Of a DNA stretch of 64,000 nucleotides, positions 45,132 through 57,114 are shown in pieces. This stretch comes from Symbiodinium natans. Lineage: Eukaryota > Sar > Dinophyceae > Suessiales > Symbiodiniaceae. The stretch covers positions 88,501 to 152,500 of the forward strand of contig CAJNDS010000300.1 in assembly GCA_905221605.1 (NCBI GenBank), in the 5' to 3' direction. The stretch's first letter is position 1. The number at the start of each line of letters is the position of its first letter. Under the pieces are notes generated by a model. It did not search any database, had not been told where the DNA came from, and saw nothing but the letters and a program-made list of their open reading frames with translations. The translations under genes were made by a program, and so were the position numbers.

Positions 45132-48100
45132 ATGTTCTCCACTTCTGTGCTGGAGTGCCACAAGTCGCTGGACCAAACGATGGTGAAGAGCCTCGGTGTG
45201 CTGAGTGAGAACCGGCTCTCGGAGAACGCCCAGAACACTCCAAGCAAAATGTGCAAGCGACCCAGCTGGCCACAGGCCCCAGGGCTTTTTGCTTCGGACA
45301 AGGAGAATCGGCCAGCGCAGGATCCGGAGGCAAAGGTCAACAAGAGTGCCTGGTGGCAGCAGCAGTGCGACGCCGATGCCCTGAAGCAGCAGCAAGCCCA
45401 GCAGCGCTTGCGCGCTGGCGCCGAGGAGCAGCTGCAGCGGCTGCGCAGCGCCCGGCGCTCCGAGGGCGCTGGCGAGGACCCGTCGGAGCTCCGGCGCCGC
45501 TGCCGGGAGCTGGAGCTGGAGCGCGACGCCTTGTCGCTGCGTGCGCAGGCGGCGCTGCGCTTGGAGGCGGAGCTGGAGGCCGAGAAGGCGCCGAGGGACC
45601 GCAGGTGGTTGTTTCAGATGCTCCCCGCCCCTATGCATGTCTTTTCGGACCGCTTGCGAAGGCCTTCAACCCCTCCCTTTTCTCCACTTCCCCAAGAAGA
45701 GGCGCGGGCCGCGCACCTGGCGCAGCAGCTCCGCGGCTCCGAGGCGGCTGCGCGGCGGGCGGGCGCCGGCCTCGGGAGAGGTCTTTGTTGGGCCTAACGG
45801 TATAGGGGGACGGAGGACGTGACTCAAGTGCTGCAGGATGCTTCAAAGACTCTTCAAAGCATGCTTCCAGGTTTTTGAAGGCTTAGACGAGCTTGGAAGG
45901 TTGCAGAGGAGAGAAGGTGCTGGGAGGCCCGAGTTGACTCTGGGTTAGGCGCTGGGCACGGTGACCCGACGACCTGCGCTGTAATCTTGCTGTGCTTGCC
46001 TCCTTTTCTGTGGGGGTTTCAGGCTTTCTGGGTTTGTGGCTGACTTTGGCCTCGAAGGCATCGACTGTGACCGAGGCCTTCATGAACTCTGCGAGCAGGT
46101 GAAGAATCTCAACCGCCAGGCAGACCTCCACGAGGACACGTTCTAACTTCTGACTTGCAGATAGCGTCCCGTCCGAGCACGTCGTTTGAACAGTTGAACT
46201 TGGCCCAGCTCCGCACAGATGATACGTACTGCAGCATACATCTGCATACTTCGCAGGAACAGCTTGCCGCCATCAGCAATCGGAGGCCTACGCCGGGCTG
46301 GGAGTGAGAATGGAGTGGTTTTTTTGTTTTTGTCACCGCAGGCTTTTCAGCCCCCTTTCCGGTTTCTAGACACCAGCAGTTATTGCAGCCACGGCGGGTG
46401 GAGAAGATGTGGGAAGACGGGTCCCTGCCAAGGATGGCTTCCACTTTAGTCCGCTCCGTCGTCTCGCGCGTGTTGGCGCGGCAGAGCCCGGATCTGCAGA
46501 AGCCCGACAGGGTGTGCGATGGGGTGAGGATGGTGAGGAGTGAGGACAGCTTGAAGCTGAGACATGTTGAGACACGTTGAGACTGGAGAGCTCGGGGGTT
46601 GACAGGGTGCAAGCAAGCCGCGCATGGGACCAGCATGCGGCCCATGATATGCTTGGCAGGATGTGGCGGTGCAGGCCGAGCTGCGCACGGAGGCTTCCCC
46701 GGAATCCGAGGCCGCCCAGAAGACCAAAACCGCTGCAACCTCTGACTAAGTTCCACTGCTTGCCCGTCACAGAGCCGCTAAACCCCTAAGCCCCCGCACA
46801 TACTTGTCGGGTGCGTCCCAAGAATGAGATGCATGCCGCGAACCCTGCAATCTCAATATCCAAACCTACCCGCATGAAACCAAAACCCCGGCCCAAAGCT
46901 CCAGGCATCTTCACAACGCTTGAGCCCTCACAACCCCATAAGCCTCAAAGCTTAAATTCAAGCCCGATAGACAGCAACCCTCCATCCCTCACAAAACCCC
47001 TAGGGAAGTCCAGAGAAGCTTCAACCCTCAACCTGAACCCTAAAACCCTAAACCCTAAACCCTAAACCCTAAACCCTAAACCCTAAACCCTAAACCCTAA
47101 ACCCAAAACCCTAAACCCTGAACCCTAAACCCCACAAAAGCCCTTCCGGCCCCTTTGGGCCCAGGAGCTCCGCCTGCTCCGCGCGGAGCTCTCGGAGGCC
47201 CGGGCGGCCGCCGAGGTCCGGCGCAGCTGCGGCCGGGAGGCGCTTCCAAGTTTAGGGTTTAGGGTTTAGGGTTTAGGGTTTAGGGTTCAGGGTTTAGGGT
47301 TGAGGGTTGAGGGTTTAGGGTTCAGGGTTCAGGGTTTAGGGTGTAAGGGTTTACGGTTTAGGGTTAGTGGCGCCAGGTCCGCGAGGGTCTCCAGAAGGAT
47401 TGCGAACGCTGGCGACGCCATGCTGAGGCAAGACCTTTCGGGCTTTCGCGGGGGTGCCCTAGCTGATGTTTCGGGATCCGGGCAGGAATGCCATTCCGGG
47501 ATTCCTGATGTTGTCCCGCGTAGTCCCCTTCCCTGACAGTCCATCTCGTCCAAAATGGAGAACCCTGAACGCCAAATCCGATCTCGAGCCTTCTCTGCAG
47601 GGTCTGGAGAAGCAGGTGGACCAGCTCGGCCGCAGCATGCAAGGCTCAGATCCAGGGGAGACGTAGGAGGGTTCAGGGATGCATAGGGCGTTCGGGTTTT
47701 TGCAGGTCTTTTGCGCGCTGAAAGGCTGACAAGGGACAAAGGAGAATCTTCCAAGTGTCAGGCGACTGGTGCAACAGCTAAACCGGAACGACTAAGACTA
47801 CATGACTCCACCAAAGATGCGGTCTGCATGACAAGGTTGCGAGACCTGCGCCATGTTGCTGGCAGAGAGCCAGGAGTCAAGCCGGCAGGGATCCTTTTTG
47901 CAACCTTTATTTATATGTGATACTCTAACTTATGGTCCCTGTTGAAGGATCCAGTATGATCTGGACCCTACGCGATCCTTCCCTTCCAGTGGTGCTCGAT
48001 CCTTTGCTTCGCCAATTCCTCAGTCCTGGCCACTGTGTTGCACGAATCCCTGGAGCCTGCGCGGTGTCCGGGCAAGGTGTTGACCCAGTGGTCCTCGATC

Positions 48101-51100
48101 CTTTCCTTCGCCAATTCCCTCAGTCCTGGCCACTGTGTTGCACGAATCCCTGGAGCCTGCGCGGTGTCCGGGCAAGGTGTTGACCCAGTGGTCCTCGATC
48201 CTTTCCTTCGCCAATTCCCTCAGTCCTGGCCACTGTGTTGCACGAATCCCTGGAGCCTGCGCGGTGTCCGGGCAAGGTGTTGACCCAGTGGTCCTCGATC
48301 CTTTCCTTCGCTAATTCCCTCAGTCCTGGCCACTGCGTTGCACGAATCCCTGGAGCCTGCGCGGTGTCCGGGCAAGGTGTTGACCCAGTGGTCCTCGATC
48401 CTTTCCTTCGCCAATTCCCTCAGTCCTGGCCACTGTGTTGCACGAATCCCTGGAGCCTGCGCGGTGTCCGGGCAAGGTGTTGACCCAGTGGTCCTCGGTC
48501 CTTTCCTTCGCCAAGTCCCTCAGTCCTGGCCACTGTGTTGCACGAATCCCTGGAGCCTGCGCGGTGTCCGGGCAAGGTGTTGACCCAGTGGTCCTCGATC
48601 CTTTCCTTCGCCAATTCCCTCAGTCCTGGCCACTGTGTTGCACGAATCCCTGGAGCCTGCGCGGTGTCCGGGCAAGGTGTTGACTTAGTGGTCCTCGATC
48701 CATCTCGATCCTTTGCTTCGCCAATTCCCTCAGTCCTGGCCACTGTGTTGCACGAATCCCTGGAGCCTGCGCGGTGTCCGGGCAAGGTGTTGACCCAGTG
48801 GTCCTCGATCCTTTCCTTCGCCAATTCCCTCAGTCCTGGCCATTGTTGTGGAGCCTGCGCGGTGTCCGGGCACGTGGTCCTCGATCCTTTCCTTCGCCAA
48901 TTCCCTCAGTCCTGACTGTGTTGCACGAATCCCTGGAGCCTGCGCGGTGTCCGGGCAAGGTGTTGACTTAGTGGTCCTCGATCCTTCCTCTTTTCCCTCC
49001 AGTCCTCAACTGAGTGTGGGATCCTGGAGCAACAAGGAAGGACCCCCGTGGTCCTCGATCCTTTCCTTCGCCAATTCCCTCAGTCCTGGCCACTGTGTTG
49101 CACGAATCCCTGGAGCCTGCGCGGTGTCCGGGCAAGGTGTTGACTTAGTGGTCCTCGATCCATCTCGATCCTTTGCTTCGCCAATTCCCTCAGTCCTGGC
49201 CACTGTGTTGCACGAATCCCTGGAGCCTGCGCGGTGTCCGGGCAAGGTGTTGACCCAGTGGTCCTCGATCCTTTCCTTCGCCAATTCCCTCAGTCCTGGC
49301 CATTGCGTTGCACGAAACCCTGGAGCCTGCGCGGTGTCCGGGCAAGGTGTTGACCCAGTGGTCCTCGATCCTTTCCTTCGCCAATTCCCTCAGTCCTGGC
49401 CACTGTGTTGCACGAATCCCTGGAGCCTGCGCGGTGTCCGGGCAAGGTGTTGACTTAGTGGTCCTCGATCCATCTCGATCCTTTGCTTCGCCAATTCCCT
49501 CAGTCCTGGCCACTGTGTTGCACGAATCCCTGGAGCCTGCGCGGTGTCCGGGCAAGGTGTTGACCCAGTGGTCCTCGATCCTTTCCTTCGCCAATTCCCT
49601 CAGTCCTGGCCATTGCGTTGCACGAAACCCTGGAGCCTGCGCGGTGTCCGGGCAAGGTGTTGACCCAGTGGTCCTCGATCCTTTCCTTCGCCAATTCCCT
49701 CAGTCCTGGCCACTGTGTTGCACGAATCCCTGGAGCCTGCGCGGTGTCCGGGCAAGGTGTTGACTTAGTGGTCCTCGATCCATCTCGATCCTTTGCTTCG
49801 CCAATTCCCTCAGTCCTGGCCACTGTGTTGCACGAATCCCTGGAGCCTGCGCGGTGTCCGGGCAAGGTGTTGACCCAGTGGTCCTCGATCCTTTCCTTCG
49901 CCAATTCCCTCAGTCCTGGCCATTGCGTTGCACGAAACCCTGGAGCCTGCGCGGTGTCCGGGCAAGGTGTTGACCCAGTGGTCCTCGATCCTTTCCTTCG
50001 CCAATTCCCTCAGTCCTGGCCACTGTGTTGCACGAATCCCTGGAGCCTGCGCGGTGTCCGGGCAAGGTGTTGACCCAGTGGTCCTCGATCCTTTCCTTCG
50101 CTAATTCCCTCAGTCCTGGCCACTGCGTTGCACGAATCCCTGGAGCCTGCGCGGTGTCCGGGCAAGGTGTTGACCCAGTGGTCCTCGATCCTTTCCTTCG
50201 CCAATTCCCTCAGTCCTGGCCACTGTGTTGCACGAATCCCTGGAGCCTGCGCGGTGTCCGGGCAAGGTGTTGACCCAGTGGTCCTCGGTCCTTTCCTTCG
50301 CCAAGTCCCTCAGTCCTGGCCACTGTGTTGCACGAATCCCTGGAGCCTGCGCGGTGTCCGGGCAAGGTGTTGACCCAGTGGTCCTCGATCCTTTCCTTCG
50401 CCAATTCCCTCAGTCCTGGCCACTGTGTTGCACGAATCCCTGGAGCCTGCGCGGTGTCCGGGCAAGGTGTTGACTTAGTGGTCCTCGATCCATCTCGATC
50501 CTTTGCTTCGCCAATTCCCTCAGTCCTGGCCACTGTGTTGCACGAATCCCTGGAGCCTGCGCGGTGTCCGGGCAAGGTGTTGACCCAGTGGTCCTCGATC
50601 CTTTCCTTCGCCAATTCCCTCAGTCCTGGCCATTGCGTTGCACGAAACCCTGGAGCCTGCGCGGTGTCCGGGCAAGGTGTTGACCCAGTGGTCCTCGATC
50701 CTTTCCTTCGCCAATTCCCTCAGTCCTGGCCACTGTGTTGCACGAATCCCTGGAGCCTGCGCGGTGTCCGGGCAAGGTGTTGACCCAGTGGTCCTCGATC
50801 CTTTCCTTCGCTAATTCCCTCAGTCCTGGCCACTGTGTGCACGAATCCCTGGAGCCTGCGCGGTGTCCGGGCAAGGTGTTGACCCAGTGGTCCTCGATCC
50901 TTTCATTCGCCAATTCCCTCAGTCCTGGCCATTGTGTTGCACGAAACCCTGGAGCCTGCGCGGTGTCCGGGCAAGGTGTTGACCCAGTGGTCCTCGATCC
51001 TTTCCTTCGCCAATTCCCTCAGTCCTGGCCACTGCGTTGCACGAATCCCTGGAGCCTGCGCGGTGTCCGGGCAAGGTGTTGACCCAGTGGTCCTCGATCC

Positions 51101-54091
51101 TTTCCTTCGCCAATTCCCTGGGTCCTGGCCATTGTGTTGCACGAAACCCTGGAGCCTGCGCGGTGTCCGGGCAAGGTGTTGACCCAGTGGTCCTCGATCC
51201 TTTCCTTCGCCAATTCCCTCAGTCCTGGCCATTGTGTTGCACGAAACCCTGGAGCCTGCGCGGTGTCCGGGCAAGGTGTTGACTTACTGGTCCTCGATCC
51301 TTTCCTTCGCCAATTCCCTCAGTCCTGGCCATTGTGTTGCACGAAACCCTGGAGCCTCCGCGGTGTCCGGGCAAGGTGTTGACCCAGTGGTCCTCGATCC
51401 ATCTCGATCCTTTGCTTCGCCAATTCCCTCAGTCCTGGCCATTGTGTTGCACGAAACCCCGGAGCCTGCGCGGTGTCCGGGCAAGGTGTTGACCCAGTGG
51501 TCCTCGATCCTTTCCTTCGCCAATGCCCTCAGTCCTGGCCATTGTGTTGCACGAAACCCTGGAGCCTGCGCGGTGTCCGGGCAAGGTGTTGACTTAGTGG
51601 TCCTCGATCCATCTCGATCCTTTCCTTCGCCAATTCCCTCAGTCCTGGCCATTGCGTTGCACGAAACCCTGGAGCCTGCGCGGTGTTCGGGCAAGGTGTT
51701 GACCCAGTGGTCCTCGATCCTTTCCTTCGCCAATTCCCTCAGTCCTGGCCACTGTGTTGCACGAATCCCTGGAGCCTGCGCGGTGTCCGGGCAAGGTGTT
51801 GACTTAGCGGTCCTCGATCGTTTGCTTCGCCAATTCTGTCAGCCCTGGCCATTGTGTTGCTGAAAAGCTGGAAGTGGGCGGCGAATATTCAAGGCTGTGA
51901 GACGGGGGGGGGGGGTCTGCTTCGACTCACCGCCCCCATGAGCTCAAGAGGAGCTGGCGCTCACCGTCACCACCCTGAAGAACCAGTGTGAGGCCCTGGA
52001 GGCTCGGAGGACAGGAATTGTGTGATTGCTTGCATTTGTGCGGTTTACCTCCAGGGCGTGATTTCAGGGGGGACCGCCGACGCACGTTTCAACACATACG
52101 CTTGACTGTGGGTGAAGCTGAGTTGAAGTGTGCTCAAGGTGGGATTTAGAATGCGCTCGCGCTTCAGGATTCAATGGCCCCAAATACACCTCAAGCACAG
52201 GTGGAGAGGAAAAGCCTGACAAGCAGGGTGACCTCCCTCCAGGACCCGGTGCAGCGTTTGCATGCAGATGTGGCTGCGGCTTTGGCCCTTCCAACAACAA
52301 CTGTACCCGAATGGCCACTACAGCATCAACATTAGTGCGCTGATTCAATGTATGTATGTGTTTGTGTCTGTATGTATGTCTGTCATGCATGCATGCAAGC
52401 ATGTATGTATGTATGTACGTGCATATGTATATGTATGTCTTCTGTGTGTACATTTTGGAAGCTGTCCGGTTCCTGCTGCCTTCTGTCAACAGCTGTCCCG
52501 AAACCCCAAGCCACTCTGCTGTCAGAAACCGTCCGGTTTCTCTTGTTGCTGCTTTCTGTCGCCAGGCCCCGAAGCCCTAAACCGTTCTGCTGTCAGAAGC
52601 TGTCCGGTTTCTCTGGTTGCTGCTTTCTGTCACCTGCTGTCCCTAAACCCTAAACCATTCGCCGTCAGAAGCTGTCCGGTTTCCCTTATTGCTGCTTTCT
52701 GCTTTCTGTCACCAGCTGTCCCTAAACCCTCAACCGTTCTGCTATCAGAAGCTGTCCGGTTTCTCTTGTTGCTGCTTTCTACCCGCTGTCCCTAAAAGCA
52801 GAATCCTTGGTTTGCGAATAAAGACGAGACTTCAATCCAATCTTCCATCACGAAGTTTATGTTTTTGCAGCTCTCCGAGGCACGCTGTCTCTACTCTTTG
52901 GATATGCTGGACCGAAGGAACCAAAGGAAGTATGCTTCTTGAACGCATGTCCTTCTGGGCAGCTCGATCGAATCATTATTTGTTTGTGAGTGCTGCTCGG
53001 AACTCATTTCCTCCGGAAATACAACACAATTCAGAATAGCTACCCACATCGTTTATAGATGTGCACGCCCTGCAGATACGAGAACACAGTGTGAGCAGAA
53101 CAAATTTCAGCTGGTACCCAGAAGACGAAAGGCACACCGATGATCGGGTGCAGAAGGTTTGCGAAGAAGTTGATGCCTGATGTCTCCAGCGATATCTTGT
53201 GCACTTATATTCCATTCATTCATCTTCCAAAGTCAGCACAAGCCCCAAGTCTCGGGCCGAGATGCTGGTTTTGAAGCTATTTGCTAACTCTCCTTCAGCT
53301 GGCGTGGAAAGTCTCTGCATCATGGATAAACATGATGATTCGTCATGAATACTTGCATAAATGAACAAAATAGTTACTGAGTACATGGGCAGACGAATGC
53401 ATGAACAAATGAACACACGATTAAGTGAATAATTAAATAAAGCGAAGAGTGAATGGATGCGGTAAGTGAATGAACGAATAAATGAATAAATGAATGAATG
53501 AATGAATGAATGAATGAATGACTGATTGATGGAATGCATACATGAATAAATGAGTAGCTTAACAAATGAAGACATGAATAGATCAGATCGCCAAGAAACT
53601 AGCAACCTAAGAACGGAGTATATAGATGAACAATTGAATACATGAACAAGATGAATTGGTGGATGCATGGGTCAAACGCTCCAAGCATACACTACAGAGT
53701 GAATATTTGGTGCAGAATGAATAAATAATATACATGAACTAATGAATCGATGATTAGGTGGATAGGTTACTACACGAATGCATAAAGAAAGGGAAAGTGA
53801 ATACGACAAAAGAAGTACATAATATATATGGATAGTTCGATAGGTAGGTCTCAAATTCATGTGTGTAGAGATGTTTGCAGCAATCCTGTCAAACTTACGA
53901 GCTTGTATGGTGCTCAGCTTTAAAGGAAACCCTGAGGCTTAAGCCCCAACTGCTTGGTTCAGGAGAATCTGGAGGACGTGTCGTCCTCGCACGCAGAGCT
54001 GGCGGGGCATGTGAACCACCGGCAGAAGATCCGGCACACCGTGCAGCTGAAGGAAGACAGGGACAGCTACCGCGAGGAGCATCCCGGCTAG
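45132..54091 (+). CDS. Long coiled-coil protein with HMMR/kinesin-12-type C-terminal motif, multi-exon
   Basis: Exon 1 (45132-45587) starts at an ATG with an upstream in-frame stop. It gives NRLSENAQNTPSK, then a Gln/Glu/Arg-rich coil (QQQAQQRLRAGAEEQLQRLR) up to a GC donor. Later exons, each after AG and mostly starting with G: 45702-about 45780 (ARAAHLAQQLRGSEAAARR), 46099-46119 (doubtful), 46660-46692 (DVAVQAELRTE), 47165-47239 (ELRLLRAELSEARAAAEVRR), 47386-47427 (GLQKDCERWRRHAE), 47601-47643 (GLEKQVDQLGRSMQ), 47706-47741 (LLRAERLTRDK), 51951-about 52005 (ELALTVTTLKNQCEALE), 52201-about 52240 (VERKSLTSRVTSLQ), 52871-about 52930 (LSEARCLYSLDMLDRRNQRK) and 53963 on (ENLEDVSSSHAELAGHVNH, then RQKIRHTVQLKEDRD). 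GHxNxxQKIxHxxxLKxE is the conserved end of HMMR and kinesin-12 (KIF15), which bind spindle microtubule factors. No motor domain was found here. Several phases do not yet join, so exons are missing or mis-cut. Introns hold telomere-like arrays and the 3.9-kb satellite. Confidence 0.6.
47040..47128 (-). repeat. CCCTAAA array in an intron
   Basis: About 12 CCCTAAA units, two degenerate, ending 36 bp before the ELRLLRAELSE exon of the coiled-coil gene. Confidence 0.93.
47250..47366 (+). repeat. TTTAGGG array in an intron
   Basis: TTTAGGG units with TTCAGGG and TTGAGGG variants fill the intron between two exons of the coiled-coil gene (47239 and 47386). With the CCCTAAA array at 47040-47128 they form an inverted pair flanking a 75-bp exon. 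Confidence 0.93.
47986..51845. repeat. Satellite of 100-bp units, about 38 copies, in an intron
   Basis: The unit contains CACGAATCCCTGGAGCCTGC and GCGGTGTCCGGGCAAGGTGT and CCTTCGCCAATTCCCTCAG. Units are mostly more than 95 % alike. A 110-bp variant carries the insertion CATCTCGATC with GACTTAGTGG in place of GACCCAGTGG; it occurs at about 48684, 49144, 49454, 49764 and 50474. The last unit decays at 51800-51850. A damaged stretch lies at 48840-49065. Open frames of up to 209 codons exist on both strands but change content from copy to copy because 100 is not a multiple of 3; they are not genes. Confidence 0.97.
52461..52797 (+). repeat. Minisatellite, about 72-bp unit, about 5 copies
   Basis: Units begin GTCCGGTTTCTCTTGTTGCT and include a telomere-like CCCTAAACC word and GCTGTCAGAAGCT. 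It is preceded by a TGTATG-rich run (52345-52440). Lies in an intron of the coiled-coil gene. Confidence 0.85.
53440..53525. repeat. (AATG)n microsatellite
   Basis: ATGAATGA tetramers, pure at 53490-53520, within a wider A-rich stretch (53340-53720) where related tetramers are scattered. Intronic. Confidence 0.85.
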
Positions 54092-54218
54092 GGGCATCTG
54101 TGGACTTAGCATAAGACCCTGCTGCTGCGAGCGAGAGCAGCGCCGTCCGGCGCATTAAGCACGCAAGGCCTCTGGCCGAACAGCACCCGAAAACCAAACA
54201 GTCCCAAGCCGAGTCGGC

Positions 54219-56343
54219 TTGCGACTGAAGCGCCAACTCCAGCAGCCAAGGAACTTCCGGCTGAAGCAGCGCATCCTGCAACTGGAGGCCGGGACTCGGC
54301 TTAGGCCCCATCGGGCTCAAGGACGAGGGCTAAGGGTGGTGGCCCCATCGGGCTCAAGGACGAGGGCTAAGGGTGGCCCCTGTGTGTTCACAGCAAAACT
54401 TGCAGTGCAGCAGCATTTCAGACCTCCATGCTGAAGATCCTTGAGTTAGGGGGGCCAAATAAACTCCCCCACTGATTGCCGCCCGCCCAAAGTCACGAGC
54501 CACAGCTTCCTCAAGGAGGTCCTCAACCCCTAAACCCTGAACCCTGAACCCTAAACCCTAAACCCAGGTTCTTGTGGCCTTCAAAACTCCAAAAAAACTT
54601 GGGGGGCTCCGCGGCAATTTGCAGGCTGGGAACAGTAGCCAGGGCATCGTGCAAGCGGTGGCTGGCTTCTCAGGAGCCGCGCCTGGGGGGGGGGGGGGGG
54701 GTTTTTCGGAGGGGGTATAAACCCTAAACCCTAAACCCTTCCAAAGAACAGTTGTTAAGGCTGGCTTCCGCGCTCTCCAGCCTCCGTGTGATCACACGTG
54801 TTCATGTTGTGTAACACGTGCTTCATGTGTGTAGGGACAAGCTAAGCGGCGATCGCCGTCGTCGCTCAAGCCGCCTATTGTCAGAATGTCAGCCTGGACA
54901 TTTTCGTCCTCGACGCCGTGTCTTCGTTGATGTCTGCTTCCACGTCGTTGTCCGCGGCGGCGGTCGCCGCCATCATCGAGGCGGCGCTCCCCGAAACTGC
55001 GGTCGACGTGTCGGTGACCACGCGTGAACGATGAACAGCCGCCTCGCAGGCCGAACCCCCCCCGCACTCGCGAGGTCGACTCACCGCTCGGCGTGCGGCG
55101 GGCAGCAATGGGGTGAACCTGGGCGACGACGAGACACTCGCCACGAACTCTGGTTGGTGGATCTGACGTTGGTCGACCTGCCGGTGCGGAAACAAAGTCC
55201 ACATGGTGCTCAAGCTGCAATCACAAACGCGTGTCATCGAATCTTGGAACCTCTACAATATTCTTTTCCCACGTGCCCGTGCCTGCTCAGCCCATTCCCA
55301 AACTGGCTGGTAGGAGATAATGTCCAATGTGGCTTCCACCATACACGTGCTCGCCGAAAGAGATCAGATGATGACATTCAGTTCTGGGTTCCAGATTTGC
55401 TACACCTTGCGCGCACGTTTTCTGGTCTTCGTGTGGCAGTGGCTGTTAGCGAGGAGAACTCCTCGGCTCATGAAGTTCTCAACCAAGTCTTCTTGATCTG
55501 AAGCCGGGAATGTCGCTCGGACAGCCTCTGGGTCCAAGAGTGACCGATTCGACCGATGCTCTTGGCATCTCTTGGCAACGTCGCAGTTTGCGGAGAGCTT
55601 CCAACTCATGGCTCCGAAGCGGCTGGAAGCGGCATCTGCTCGGTGGCCAGAGCGCCAGGAGGCGAGCGCTCTTCTGGCCCAGTCAGCTTGCTCTCAGCTC
55701 AAACGAAAAGGCTCTCAAACCTTTGCTTGGACGAGCTCGGTCAGACTATCGAGCAGGCTCAATATGCAGGCCGTGGTTTATGCAGGCGGTGGTTGGCGAG
55801 GGGAAGGGCCTTCGTTGGTGGATGGGCCAGGCAGAGCTTTTCGAGTTGCCGGTGCAGCTCTTTGCTTGTCCGTGTCACTTCGAGTTTGATCTGTCAGACC
55901 ACGGAGATCTCTGAGAAGGCCTTTCGCAGATCTCCATACAACGGCTCTGAGGGAGCTGAAGGGCTGGGGGAAGGCTTCTACGCGGTCCGCAGGTGCGACG
56001 CGAGGGGGGGAGTGTTCCCACTTTCCTTTTCGAGCAGAAACGTTGTCGAGCAGCCACCGCTCGCAGATTCACCCGCAGTTACGGTGATCGTTCGTCCCGT
56101 GGAAGAGAAGCTCGTCGAGGCAGGTCTTCCACGGCAGACTCCTGTCAGTTAGATCTGAGGGTGAATATCCCCTAGAGCAACTTCGATAAGCCTTAACGAG
56201 CGAAAGCCCGTCACGATCGCACGTGGCCGAGCTGCTCATCAGCCCAGGCCCTGAACCAGTACGATTTCAAAACTTCCTCACCGAAACTCGGTGCAAGAGC
56301 TGTGCTTCTAGTCATATGTGCAGCTCATATGAGTGAGGAGTGC

Positions 56344-56411
<68 letters not shown>

Positions 56412-57114
56412 TTGTGTCTTGGGGTTTCTCGTTTGACAGTGATCAGTTCTTCCCCGCACGGGATTAATTGACAGGAGCGTTTGCTCTTTCGTGCAGCTCA
56501 ACTTGTGCGTTCGTGTTGAGCAAGCGAATGACGAACGTTCGTCGAGTGGTTCTCGTGTGATGGTGTCCACAAACTTCGCGGCTTAGAGGTGGTAGCTTTG
56601 GTTGCTTCCAGGAAGCGAGCCCCGTGGCCACCGGGTCTCACGACTGAGCTCAAGGCTACTTTCTTGCTCGGCTCGGGGTAGTTCGAACTGTGCGGCGTGC
56701 TTGGGCAAGCGTTTGGTGCAATGCATCTGGGATTCGGCAGGCCGTCGTGCCGCGGTGCCACAGAAAACTTGGCACGGTTCTCAGTGCCTTCCCTGCGCAA
56801 CGCCGAAGCGTTCTTAAGCTTGAACTTGAAACCCATCGCATTTGCTGCCGAGGATGGCTCCCAGCGCTTGCAGAAACGATGCCAGCAGCTCGAGCCGGGA
56901 CCTAGGACTTGGCAGAGAAGGTGAAAGGGCCCGATGAGGGGTCTAGAATCTAGAAGTCTGATTAGGGTTCAAAGCTCCTACTGCGGCATGTCAAGTTTTA
57001 CATCTACATCGTCGATCCCGAAACTCCAGACATTCGAGGCGGGAGTTGGAGCGAAACAAAGTCAACGTCACACACTTCCTGGCCATCATCGAACGGGCGG
57101 TGCCGAGTGCTTAG
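54219..57114 (+). CDS. Possible last exons of the coiled-coil gene
   Basis: Three further plus-strand pieces have coiled-coil character. One is at about 54219-54290 (LRLKRQLQQPRNFRLKQRIL). The second begins at 56853 after GCCGAG (DGSQRLQKRCQQLE). The third is 57039-57114 after TTCGAG (RELERNKVNVTHFLAIIERA, then VPSA and a stop). They would follow the GHVNHRQKIRH exon directly in sense. Phases are unproven and the interval also holds long unexplained sequence, so they may belong to a different small gene. Telomere-like words at 54528-54560 and 54718-54738 lie between them, and a 37-bp tandem duplication (GGCCCCATCGGGCTCAAGGA...) is at 54303-54376. Confidence 0.32.
56345..56412. repeat. (GTGT)n / (GTGTAT)n microsatellite
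   Basis: A pure GT run followed by nine GTGTAT hexamers. Confidence 0.95.

Noticed and set aside
47986-51845. CRISPR-like array
   Set aside because: Repeat units are contiguous with no unique spacers, and the DNA is eukaryotic with introns.
47932-51863. Open frames of 64-209 codons in the 100-bp satellite
   Set aside because: They repeat on both strands with the unit, shift frame from copy to copy and show no codon-position bias; the array is intronic.
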